Shown: positions 1 to 6,496 of the stretch, one piece after another
How positions within the stretch are numbered: the stretch's first letter is position 1
Layout: every line of letters begins with the position of its first letter
NCBI GenBank assembly: GCA_031259905.1
Contig: JAIRKS010000105.1
Coordinates: forward strand, 1-11,065
Direction of reading: 5' to 3'
DNA length: 11,065 nt
Source: Odoribacteraceae bacterium
Lineage (GTDB): Bacteria > Bacteroidota > Bacteroidia > Bacteroidales > Marinifilaceae
Notes under the pieces: model-generated
Database searches by the model: none
Seen by the model: only the letters and a program-made list of their open reading frames with translations
Told to the model about the DNA's origin: nothing
Made by a program: the position numbers and the translations under genes

Positions 1-2
1 CC

Positions 3-65
3 CCCGTGGACAACCTCTCCACACCCGCGGACAAGTGCTCCACACCCGCGGACGCATTTCCCCTC
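3..65. repeat. 21-bp tandem repeat array, family 1 (three units)
   Basis: Three consecutive 21-bp units begin at 3, 24 and 45. Each starts CCCG(T/C)GGAC. The first two end in CTCCACA, and the 16-bp string CTCCACACCCGCGGAC occurs exactly at 17-32 and 38-53. The third unit has a diverged second half. The array may extend left of the window. It sits upstream of the gene at 246 and overlaps no convincing gene. The period equals that of the arrays at 3692-3838 and 10888-11065, but the unit sequence differs. Function is unknown; because 21 bp is two helical turns, a protein-binding array is conceivable (inference). Confidence 0.75.
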
Positions 66-80
66 CCCGGAGACGTGAAA

Positions 81-97
81 CCCGCGTCTGGCGCGGG
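81..97. other. GC-rich hairpin
   Basis: CCCGCG (81-86) and CGCGGG (92-97) form a perfect 6-bp inverted repeat around a 5-nt loop. No T-run follows on the plus strand, so it is not a canonical plus-strand terminator. On the minus strand only three Ts follow. It could end transcription coming from the left by another mechanism, or be incidental. Just downstream lie A-runs at 115-122, 134-142 and 147-154, which may bend the DNA upstream of the promoter at 190. Confidence 0.35.
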
Positions 98-189
98 AAA
101 CATCGCGTGACAATAAAAAAAACAACACCCTCTAAAAAAAAACTTGAAAAAAAAGACACCGGAAACATCAACACGTGAGAAATATTTCT

Positions 190-197
190 TACCTTTG
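190..197 (+). promoter_or_regulatory. Bacteroidota-type -7 box for the gene at 246
   Basis: TACCTTTG matches the Bacteroidota housekeeping -7 consensus TAnnTTTG exactly. It lies about 50 bp upstream of the start codon at 246, giving an AT-rich leader of roughly 40 nt. No clear TTTG (-33) box is seen at the expected distance, so the assignment rests on the -7 box, position and local AT-richness. Confidence 0.55.
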
Positions 198-245
198 TAG
201 CGTCGATATACAAACACTATTCTTTAACCTCAAAAATGAAACATT

Positions 246-896
246 ATGCCATCAATGACTCCAACTAAAGACGCCGAATTCATCGCGTGGGCATTGAACA
301 TCTACGAGAAATGCGTGACGAACGCCACCGAGTGGAAACTCAGTACCGCCACGTTGCAAGAACTAAGCAAGTACGCGACCGACGCCAGGACCGCCTACAC
401 GACGAATTCCAACAAGGAAGACAGGAGCCGAAAGACGGCCAAGTTGAAGAAAGATTCCTTCGTGGCACTACGCGAGTACCTCTCCGTCTTCATACCGACG
501 TTAACCTCCAACATGAACATCAGCAATGGCGAGCTGGAGGCCATGAGCATCCGGACGCGGAAACACCACGCGCACCACCCGCTCCCCGTCCCCCCGCGCG
601 CGCCGGCCATCAACGTGGACAGCGGGAAACACCACATCGTTAGCATCTTCGCGAGCATCCCGCAGCTCGACGGTGCGACAACCTACCTGAAGAGCGAGAA
701 GTACTACGGCATCTGCCTCCGTACCCGGCTGGAAGGGCAAGAGGAATGGCACGAGAAGAATTACACGCGCCTGCACGTGGATCTCCTCTTCAACGATGCC
801 GACGTAAAGAAAGAACTCTCCGTCGCCATCGCGTGGATCAACCCCAGGCTCGAGCACGGGCCGTGGAGTGACACCGTCACCGTCATCATTAACTAA
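246..896 (+). CDS. Conserved hypothetical protein with N-terminal helical and C-terminal beta-sandwich-like domain
   Basis: A 216-residue protein of unknown function. The N-terminal half (about 8-95) is predicted helical and charged, with the pattern FIAWALNIYEKCVTNATEW and a KxxxFVALREYLSVFI segment. A proline-rich linker with histidines follows (about 106-122, including PLPVPPRAPA). The C-terminal half (about 125-216) looks like beta strands and ends in GPWSDTVTVIIN, where the GPWS motif resembles fibronectin-type III closing strands. From memory this two-part pattern, with a PTPxPxP-like linker and GPWSxxxxxII end, recurs in uncharacterised Bacteroidota proteins. No signal peptide or membrane segment is seen, so it is probably cytoplasmic. 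The start at 246 is the first in-frame ATG after the promoter; Met4 at 255 is an alternative. It appears monocistronic: own promoter at 190, strong terminator at 944-979. Confidence 0.85.
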   Translation: MPSMTPTKDAEFIAWALNIYEKCVTNATEWKLSTATLQELSKYATDARTAYTTNSNKEDRSRKTAKLKKDSFVALREYLSVFIPTLTSNMNISNGELEAMSIRTRKHHAHHPLPVPPRAPAINVDSGKHHIVSIFASIPQLDGATTYLKSEKYYGICLRTRLEGQEEWHEKNYTRLHVDLLFNDADVKKELSVAIAWINPRLEHGPWSDTVTVIIN

Positions 897-943
897 AACG
901 ATAACCTCACGAGGCAATCGCCCGTGATTACCATCTTCCCGCC

Positions 944-979
944 CCTCGTGCCGCTTCCCGCGGTGCGAGGTTTTTTTTT
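944..979 (+). terminator. Intrinsic terminator of the gene at 246
   Basis: CCTCGTGCCGC (944-954) pairs with GCGGTGCGAGG (960-970) as an 11-bp stem with two internal G-U wobbles and a 5-nt loop, followed at once by nine Ts (971-979). This is a textbook rho-independent terminator, 48 nt after the stop codon. Confidence 0.92.
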
Positions 980-1036
980 GCCTCCCCCCGCTACCGGCGC
1001 GTCCCCGCGCTCTGCCTCGTCGCCGTCAAGTGCGAC

Positions 1037-1336
1037 ATGGAGAAAGGCGAGGGCGTGGCGCACGTCGCGAAGAAATCCGGGAACCGCGAGATGGAAAAAA
1101 TCCCCGCCGGGGAAGCCGCGCGGGAAGCCTCCCGCGGCGTGGTCCGCGTAAAGTACGACCTCTCCTCGCCGGAAGGACGGCAGGTGCGCGCCGGGATCCC
1201 CGGACACGCGACTTGCCGGGGAGCTACTGCCGGTCGCGCGACTATCGTGAACGAAAAAAAAGATATATCTTCGCGAGTACGAGAAAAACAAAGAACAACG
1301 AGAAAAAAGGAACTATCACCAAGCAACAGCACATGA
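1037..1336 (+). CDS. Possible small ORF upstream of the SusC-like gene (99 aa, unrecognised)
   Basis: This 99-codon frame is not recognised. From about 1019 to 1250 its third codon positions are mostly G or C and its second positions mixed, the pattern of real genes in this window; the tail after 1250 is AT-rich and loses it. The product is charged (MEKGEGVAHVAKK...) with no signal peptide or membrane segment. Its TGA (1334-1336) overlaps the ATG of the SusC-like gene (1333-1335) as ATGA, which would allow translational coupling. Against it: the frame runs back into the terminator without a clear upstream start or promoter, and the antisense frame is also open, as is common in GC-rich DNA. 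It could be a gene, a decayed remnant, or a chance frame in a leader. Confidence 0.25.
   Translation: MEKGEGVAHVAKKSGNREMEKIPAGEAAREASRGVVRVKYDLSSPEGRQVRAGIPGHATCRGATAGRATIVNEKKDISSRVREKQRTTRKKELSPSNST
1260..1271. promoter_or_regulatory. Palindrome in the leader of the SusC-like gene
   Basis: AAGATATATCTT is a perfect 12-bp palindrome, preceded by an A-run and overlapping a second palindrome, TCGCGA (1271-1276). TATCTTCG here is one mismatch from the Bacteroidota -7 box. It lies about 60 bp upstream of the start at 1333, where a promoter and operator would be expected; no -33 element is seen. An operator role is inference. Confidence 0.3.
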
Positions 1337-3669
1337 AAAAAAGAGAGCACGACGCGAAAAGCCTGCCGGCGAGAACGAAAATCGTCACGATACTGGCGGG
1401 CACGATCCTGTTAATCCTTTCCCCCGCGGCGTCCCACGGGCAACGGCACGGGCAGGCGACGCCAGCCGGTCGCGGGGAAGAAGAAAACGGGAAACGCGGG
1501 GAGACCATCGCGACCGGAATCTTCCACCGCCCGACGGGCAGCTTCACCGGGGCGGCACGAGTCGTCACGCGGCAAGAACTGCGCGCGGCAGGGAACACGA
1601 ACATCCTGCAAAGCCTGAAAAACATAGACCCCTCGTTACAGCTCGTCGAGGACCTCGTGAACGGATCGAACCCCAACGCGCTGCCGACGACACGCGTGCG
1701 CGGGCAGTTCGGCCACCCCAAGATGGAAAAGGAATACCCGCCGCTGTTTATCGTCGACGGCCTCGAGGTAAACATCGAGCGGGTCATCGACATGGACATG
1801 AACCGCGTCGAGACCGTCACGCTGCTAAAAGACGCCGCCGCGAAAGCGATACACGGGGAAAAAGCCGCCGGAGGGGTGATCGTCATCGAGACAAGACAAC
1901 CGGGCGAACGACCGCTGCAAGTAACCTACACCGGTAGCCTCGACCTCCTCTCGCCCGACCTGACGACCCTCGAAACGAACGTGACGGCGCGACCGACGCG
2001 CGTGGCCACCGGACAGAAGCATGCCCTCCGCGTCGAGGGAGGACACAAGGCCTTCCGCGGCGGCACGAACCTCTTCGCCAACGAGACGACGGGCGTCATG
2101 AAAGGATCCTCCCGCGTCACCTTCACCGGCGACGTGTCGCTATCCCTCCGGCTGAAAAACCTCTTCCTCCGCGACGACCTCGAGATTACCCGCGGGCGGG
2201 CGAACCACTCCCCGTGGGGAAGCTACTCGTGGTACACGCGCGACGAGGGAGACACGACGAGCGATCTCCCCCTTGCCGCGCGAAACGCCATCGCCAACAC
2301 GGAGGACTACACGCGGACGACGCGCGTCACGAATAACCTCCTCGCCGGGTGGAACGCCTTCACGGGCTTCACGCTGACCGGGAGGGCCGGCGTCACCTCG
2401 ACCCGCTACCGCGCGAGGGCCATCTACCCCGCGGACCTCCCCAGCTCCGGCATGTTGCCCGGCGGGCTACTGGCGATGAGCAAGGGACTCTACTTCGCCG
2501 GCGACGGCACCGCGTGCCTCTTCTCCGCCACCGTCGACGCGCGCTACACGATGAACGCCGGGAAACACGCGCTGCTCCTCCTCGCCGGCGGGAACGTGAA
2601 CGCGGGGGATTACAGCTACACCACGGTGACCGGCCAAGGTACCCCGGGAACAGACCTCGACATCACCGGCCAGGAAACCGGGAACGGGAGACTGAAGACC
2701 ATCGAAAGCGCCACGCGGGAGCTGGCCCTGCTCGGGGCGATCGACTACTCGTACGACGGGCGCTACCTCGTGAACGCGTCGTCGCGCCGCGGCGATGACC
2801 CGCGATTCGGCAGGCTCTCCCGGCGGCAACACTCCTGGTCGATCGGCGCGGGCTGGAACCTGCACCGGGAAAGCTTCATGGAGCACCTCGCGGGCATCAC
2901 GCTACTGAAAGCGCGAGCATCCGCCGGGTACACCGGCACGCCTACACCCGACGCGAGCGACTACTCCATCGCCGGCGTGCACGAGTGGAACGCCGGCATC
3001 GACGCCACACTCTTTAATCACCGGCTCTCCCTCCACGCGGACTACTACGTCGCCACCACGGACGACCTGCTTAGCGACGTCGCGCTTCCTTCTTCTACCG
3101 GCTTTACCTCTAGCGTGGAGAACCTCGGCAAGGTGCAGAACACCGGCATGGAGTTCCGCGTCAACTACCGCGCGTGGGACGACCCGCGACGACAAGGTCA
3201 CGTCAACCTCCACGCGTCCGGCACGCGCAACGCGAGCAAGACCGTCAAGCTCCCCGACCCCGTCGCCCCGCCCGGGACGATCACCAACGACAACTCGCCA
3301 TCCGGGACGACCGGCATACTCGGCATCAACGCCAGCTTCAAGGGCCTTCAACTCAACGCCGGGGTGACTTACCGCGTCGACGAGCAACTCTACAGCCAGA
3401 CGCTCGTCGATATGGTGGAGAGCGCCGGCCGCTCCGCGACCCGTGCCGTCAGCCGCTTCATCGTGAAAATCAACACGTGGACGCTCTCGTCCGTCAACCT
3501 CTCCTACGACCTCGACCGCATCCAGGCGATCTCCCGTGCCGGCTTCCGTCGCCTCCGCCTCTCGTTCGACGCCTCCGACGTCGCGCGCCTCTCCTCCGTC
3601 GAGATCGCGCGAGGCACCGCTTACCCCTTCGCCCGCTCCTTCTCCCTCTCGCTGCAAGCCACCTTCTGA
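1333..3669 (+). CDS. SusC/RagA-family TonB-linked outer-membrane protein, reduced form
   Basis: A 778-residue outer-membrane beta-barrel transporter of the SusC/RagA family, expected to import a nutrient with energy from TonB. The start at 1333 gives a signal peptide (about 14-37: basic stretch, hydrophobic core, then SHGQ). The plug follows: ETIATGIFHRPTGSFTG (57-73), NILQSLKNIDPSLQ (90-103), TRVRGQ, PLFIVDGLEV (137-146) and VETVTLLKDAAAKAIHGEKAAGGVIVIET. Barrel signatures include GGHKAFRGG, TTGVMKGSSR, SPWGSYSWYTR, NLGKVQNTGMEF and a C-terminal strand ending SLQATF. Family members are usually about 1000 residues or more, with a carboxypeptidase-regulatory-like domain (sometimes also STN) before the plug; both are absent, and several loops look short. 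No susD, anti-sigma or sigma gene adjoins it. The substrate cannot be inferred. Family assignment is firm; function after the reduction is uncertain. Confidence 0.93.
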   Translation: MKKREHDAKSLPARTKIVTILAGTILLILSPAASHGQRHGQATPAGRGEEENGKRGETIATGIFHRPTGSFTGAARVVTRQELRAAGNTNILQSLKNIDPSLQLVEDLVNGSNPNALPTTRVRGQFGHPKMEKEYPPLFIVDGLEVNIERVIDMDMNRVETVTLLKDAAAKAIHGEKAAGGVIVIETRQPGERPLQVTYTGSLDLLSPDLTTLETNVTARPTRVATGQKHALRVEGGHKAFRGGTNLFANETTGVMKGSSRVTFTGDVSLSLRLKNLFLRDDLEITRGRANHSPWGSYSWYTRDEGDTTSDLPLAARNAIANTEDYTRTTRVTNNLLAGWNAFTGFTLTGRAGVTSTRYRARAIYPADLPSSGMLPGGLLAMSKGLYFAGDGTACLFSATVDARYTMNAGKHALLLLAGGNVNAGDYSYTTVTGQGTPGTDLDITGQETGNGRLKTIESATRELALLGAIDYSYDGRYLVNASSRRGDDPRFGRLSRRQHSWSIGAGWNLHRESFMEHLAGITLLKARASAGYTGTPTPDASDYSIAGVHEWNAGIDATLFNHRLSLHADYYVATTDDLLSDVALPSSTGFTSSVENLGKVQNTGMEFRVNYRAWDDPRRQGHVNLHASGTRNASKTVKLPDPVAPPGTITNDNSPSGTTGILGINASFKGLQLNAGVTYRVDEQLYSQTLVDMVESAGRSATRAVSRFIVKINTWTLSSVNLSYDLDRIQAISRAGFRRLRLSFDASDVARLSSVEIARGTAYPFARSFSLSLQATF

Positions 3670-3691
3670 CCGGGAAGACCGGTGCCGGGTC

Positions 3692-3838
3692 ACTTCCCCC
3701 CGGAGGGGAGTATAATATCCCCGGGAAAATTTTTTCGATCCCCCCTCGCGTGACGCCGGAAGGAGACTGCACGATGCCGGGGAGAGAGTGTATAATATAA
3801 GGTATAGACTGCACGATGCCGGGGGAAGAAACTCCTCC
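3692..3838 (-). repeat. 21-bp tandem repeat array, family 2, copy A
   Basis: Seven consecutive 21-bp units fill the gap between the SusC-like gene and the TPR gene; the clear ones span 3755-3775, 3776-3796, 3797-3817 and 3818-3838. Read on the minus strand they match the array at 10888-11065: a CCCGG-containing constant half and a variable half such as ATCGTGCAGTC or ATTATACTC. Units at 3692-3754 are diverged. The block 3786-3824 is identical (39 bp) to the reverse complement of 10908-10946. Traces such as ATCCGGGGAA and ATCCCGGGAG continue to about 3880. No gene is supported inside it. Function is unknown. Confidence 0.85.
3705..3735 (+). terminator. Possible weak terminator after the SusC-like gene
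   Basis: GGGGA (3705-3709) pairs with TCCCC (3718-3722) around GTATAATA, with a six-T run at 3730-3735 seven nt later. The short stem and gap make it weak. It also lies in the diverged part of the 21-bp array, so the pairing may be a by-product of the repeat. Confidence 0.3.
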
Positions 3839-3920
3839 CGCCTCGCGTTTATCCGGGGAATGTCGCTGTTATCCCGGGAGAATCACTAACTTTGGGGAAT
3901 CATTTTTAATACCATGCAAC

Positions 3921-4628
3921 ATGCGATACCTGTCACGGATCATTTGGATCATCTCTCTCGCGGCGTGCACCAACCAACCCGCCACCGAGAGTAACCGCCG
4001 GGCGTTGGAGTACATCGACCGCGGGTTGCACGAGCAAGCCATCGAGGCGCTGGACAACGCCATCGACTCCGACGCCGCGTACCTCCCGGCCTACTTCAAC
4101 CGTGCCGTCGTCCGCGCCAACATGAAGATGACGCGGGAAGCACTCGAGGACATCGGTCGCGTCATCGCCGGCGCACCGGGACATGCCCGCGCGTATTATC
4201 AACGGGGTATCATCCACGAGAACCTCGGAGAGGAAAAGGAGGCTATCCGCGATTACAGTCGCGCCATCGCGCTCGATCCCGCCTTCACGGACGCCTACCA
4301 TTACCGAGGTATCGCCCGCTACAAGACGCGTGATCTCGACGGGGCGATCGCCGATTACGACGCGGCCATCGCGTTGGGGCTGCAATCCAGCGCCATCTTC
4401 TTTAACCGCGCCGTCGTCCTCCAGCAACAGGGCGAGACCGGCGAGGCGATCGACGGTTATTCCCGCTCCATCGCCATCGACCCGTCGAACGCCAGCGCCT
4501 ATTATAACCGCGCCATCGCCCGCCTCCAGCTCGATAACCGGAAGGAGGCGCTGCAGGACCTCGAGACCTCCCGTCGCCTCGGTCACCCCGGGGCGGCCGG
4601 GACGATCGCGAGGATCCTGGCGCGTTAG
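3921..4628 (+). CDS. TPR-repeat lipoprotein
   Basis: A 235-residue protein made almost wholly of tetratricopeptide repeats behind a lipoprotein signal. The start at 3921 gives MRYLSRIIWIISLAAC, a basic and hydrophobic leader ending in lipobox LAAC with the acylated Cys at 16. A longer frame from 3816 would bury this signal behind repeat-derived sequence and is rejected. At least five TPR units follow with the 34-residue period (about 54-87, 88-121, 122-155, 156-189, 190-223), plus a partial one at 22-52; each shows the typical AYxxRGxxxxxxxxxxxAIxDYxxAIxLDP pattern. TPRs mediate protein-protein contacts. The residues after Cys (TNQPATES) show no obvious acidic surface-export signal, so a periplasm-facing anchor is more likely (inference). 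It follows the SusC-like gene at 251 bp, separated by a repeat array, and ends 7 bp from the convergent PspC gene. Confidence 0.9.
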   Translation: MRYLSRIIWIISLAACTNQPATESNRRALEYIDRGLHEQAIEALDNAIDSDAAYLPAYFNRAVVRANMKMTREALEDIGRVIAGAPGHARAYYQRGIIHENLGEEKEAIRDYSRAIALDPAFTDAYHYRGIARYKTRDLDGAIADYDAAIALGLQSSAIFFNRAVVLQQQGETGEAIDGYSRSIAIDPSNASAYYNRAIARLQLDNRKEALQDLETSRRLGHPGAAGTIARILAR

Positions 4629-4648
4629 TGCCGGGTCACTTGACTAAC
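4624..4648. terminator. Inverted repeat across the convergent stop codons
   Basis: GTTAGT (4624-4629) and ACTAAC (4643-4648) are perfect inverted arms around a 13-nt loop, with an alternative inner AGTG/CACT stem. The arms span the TAG of the TPR gene (4626-4628) and flank the stop codon of the opposing PspC gene (4636-4638). There is no T-run on either strand, so a bidirectional terminator role is only a guess. Confidence 0.3.
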
Positions 4649-6150
4649 GGTATTAGGTCCCCGTCTTCCATCATCACCCACCGGGACGTGCCGTCGAAGG
4701 TGCCGCGCCGCCACGACCACCTGTGTAATAACAACCCCGCGACCGGCTTGTCGATAACGATGACCGTCCCGACGGGGACGTGCACCGCGACGCGTACTTG
4801 CTGGAAATCCCAGCGATCCCCCGGCGACACCTCGAAGAACTCGGGGAAGAGCAGCAGCGAGTCGCGCGCCTCCACGCGGTAAGTCGTCTCCCCGGCGCGC
4901 CGGTACGCCTCGCCCTTGTTCTTCCCCGTCGCGTAGCGACACACGTCGAGGGTAATCGACGCGTTGTCGCCACGCAAAACGCGCACCCCCGGCTGCCCGT
5001 GGAAACGATCGCCCTTCCTGTCGTAGTAGACCTCCAGCGAGGGGAAGTTGGCGAGCTGCAAGCCCGACGGCGTCATCCCGAGGTGTAACGTCTTGACCGC
5101 CGGCAGCACGCGCGTCTCCATTATCTCGTTCTCCCACGCGTGACGGCGTATCTCCGCGACAACCACGCACGTCACGAGAATGAACATGCCCACCCACGCG
5201 AACAGTATCGCGAGGTGAACGGGCGCGCGACGGATCTTGAACCGGAACATCAACCACGTGCCCCAGAAGAAGCACATGAACGCCAGCAGCAGGATCAACG
5301 CGATGCCGCCCGCGAGGAATAGCCACCACGAGAGGGGGGTGACGACGCGGGGCAGTATCTCCTCTAACCGGAGCAGCTCCCACTGCACGCCGCGCGAGAA
5401 GATCGCCTCTTCCAGCAGTAACGCGCTGCCCGGCGCCACGAGTAGAAACAGGCCGCTCCCGTACAGGATGATGCCGAGCACGACCCGCGTCACGTTCAGC
5501 AAGCACCGGAAAATCCCGCGCGCTACCGCCCACGCGCCCCCCGCGAACCGGTTCAGCGACCGGCGGAACGAAGAGAGGGAGAACGATTCGTTGACGCTCC
5601 TCGCGATCGTGTCGATGTTTACCGGCTGGCCGGTCATCTCGAGCTTCTGCGCCGCGCCCCGCGCCGGCGGGATGATGACGTAGAGCAGCAGGTATACCAC
5701 GAGGGAGAACCCCCACAACGGCGTGATCACGATAAACAACAGGCGGATGATCCCGGCGGGTATCCCCGTCCAGTGAGCGATACCCGCGCAGACGCCGCCG
5801 ATGTAGCGCCTGTCCATGTCGCGGTAGATCCGCTTGAAGGGCCTCTCCGGCGGCGGGGAGGCGACGCCACTGCCGGCGCCGGGGGCACTGCCGGCGATGT
5901 CTTCCACCGTGCCGAGCGTCTCTATCACCCGCGCGACCTCCCCGGCGGTGACGACGGCATCGACGCCGCCGGGACGTTCCGCGAACAGCTCCTCGATCCG
6001 CGCCTCGATGTCGGCGATGATCTCCCCCGCGCCCGGCTCGTTGTTGAAATACTCCTTGAGGGCCTCCATGTAGGCCGACAAGCTATCGCACGCCTCTTCC
6101 TCGACGTGAAAGGAAATCCCGTTAACCTGGATGATCTTGATACATTTCAT
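4636..6150 (-). CDS. Large PspC-domain multi-pass membrane protein
   Basis: A 504-residue inner-membrane protein. Residues 1-90 form a cytoplasmic module (IKIIQVNGISFHVEEEA, then EIIADIEARIEELFAE) like that of the small PspC protein encoded upstream. The PspC domain (about 105-165) carries the signature KRIYRDMDRRYIGGVCAGIAH and its hydrophobic helix ending YVIIPPA. The segment KLEMTGQPVNIDTI, typical of large Bacteroidota PspC proteins, follows. Further membrane segments lie at about 214-240, 274-300 and 311-333. A C-terminal, probably beta-rich domain (about 345-480) would lie beyond the last helix; GTVIVIDKPVAG suggests an adhesin-head/DUF2807-like fold, which I cannot confirm. PspC proteins are linked to envelope-stress responses. 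It is the last gene of a minus-strand operon, 19 bp after padR, which suggests PadR control. Confidence 0.9.
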   Translation of the reverse strand: MKCIKIIQVNGISFHVEEEACDSLSAYMEALKEYFNNEPGAGEIIADIEARIEELFAERPGGVDAVVTAGEVARVIETLGTVEDIAGSAPGAGSGVASPPPERPFKRIYRDMDRRYIGGVCAGIAHWTGIPAGIIRLLFIVITPLWGFSLVVYLLLYVIIPPARGAAQKLEMTGQPVNIDTIARSVNESFSLSSFRRSLNRFAGGAWAVARGIFRCLLNVTRVVLGIILYGSGLFLLVAPGSALLLEEAIFSRGVQWELLRLEEILPRVVTPLSWWLFLAGGIALILLLAFMCFFWGTWLMFRFKIRRAPVHLAILFAWVGMFILVTCVVVAEIRRHAWENEIMETRVLPAVKTLHLGMTPSGLQLANFPSLEVYYDRKGDRFHGQPGVRVLRGDNASITLDVCRYATGKNKGEAYRRAGETTYRVEARDSLLLFPEFFEVSPGDRWDFQQVRVAVHVPVGTVIVIDKPVAGLLLHRWSWRRGTFDGTSRWVMMEDGDLIPLVK

Positions 6151-6169
6151 GTGATCGTGTTTATGACGT

Positions 6170-6496
6170 TTAACAATGACGAAGTTTATTCACCGTGTCC
6201 ACCAGCTCCTGCCACGAGGCGTCCAGGTCGACGAGGAAACGACGCCCCTCTTCGGTGATCGAGTAATATTTCCGCGGGGGACCCTGCGTCGACTCCTCCC
6301 AGCGGTACGACAGCCACCCGGCATTTTTCTGCCGCGTGAGCAACGGGTAAAGCGTCCCCTCCATGACGATCATCCGCGCCCCCTTCAACTTGTCGAGAAT
6401 GTCCGAGGCGTACGCGTCGCCGTCGGACAGCACGGATAGAATACAATACTCCAGTATCCCCTTCCGCATCTGAGCACGCGCGTTATCGATGCTCAT
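6170..6496 (-). CDS. PadR-family transcriptional regulator
   Basis: A 108-residue winged-helix repressor-type protein. Family signatures: RKGILEYCILSVLSDGDAYASDIL (helices 1-2), then MIVMEGTLYPLLTRQKNAGWLSYRW (43-66, recognition helix and wing start), then GPPRKYYSITEEGRRFL (72-88), the hallmark PadR wing. It lacks the long C-terminal dimerisation region of full-length PadR (about 180 residues) and belongs to the short class, with a single C-terminal helix (about 90-106). Its ATG overlaps the stop of the upstream small pspC gene as ATGA (6493-6496), implying coupled translation, and the large pspC gene follows after 19 bp. Such regulators often repress their own operon; the likely target is the promoter near 6978-6985 (inference). 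The inducer is unknown. Confidence 0.95.
   Translation of the reverse strand: MSIDNARAQMRKGILEYCILSVLSDGDAYASDILDKLKGARMIVMEGTLYPLLTRQKNAGWLSYRWEESTQGPPRKYYSITEEGRRFLVDLDASWQELVDTVNKLRHC

Noticed and set aside
3..110. Possible 3' end of a gene reading PVDNLST / PADKCST heptads and stopping at 108-110
   Set aside because: Only 35 codons, no start in the window, and any 21-bp repeat yields heptads; kept as a DNA repeat.
1030..1332. 101-codon N-terminal extension of the SusC-like protein
   Set aside because: Arg-rich, unlike any signal peptide; a proper signal peptide starts at 1333, and the coding pattern here belongs to a different frame.
2902..3693. 263-codon minus-strand open frame opposite the SusC-like gene
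   Set aside because: It is antisense to a clear barrel gene, has low-complexity Arg/Glu/Gly/Val composition and no recognisable domain; long antisense frames are expected with GC-rich third positions.
3494..3814. Minus-strand frame starting MQSIPYIIHSLPGIVQ
   Set aside because: The first third is the repeat array and the rest is an Arg-rich antisense shadow of the SusC-like gene.
3816..3920. 35-codon N-terminal extension of the TPR lipoprotein
   Set aside because: It is derived from the repeat array and would place the LAAC lipobox about 50 residues inside the protein.
3682..4641. 14-bp GTGCCGGGTCACTT found after two stop codons (3682-3695 and 4628-4641)
   Set aside because: A 14-bp match in 11 kb of GC-rich sequence is plausible by chance, and the second copy overlaps the end of the opposing gene.
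4625..5716. 363-codon minus-strand frame overlapping the large PspC gene in another frame
   Set aside because: The product is Arg/Gly/Ala-rich without domains, while the other frame encodes a well-matched PspC protein.
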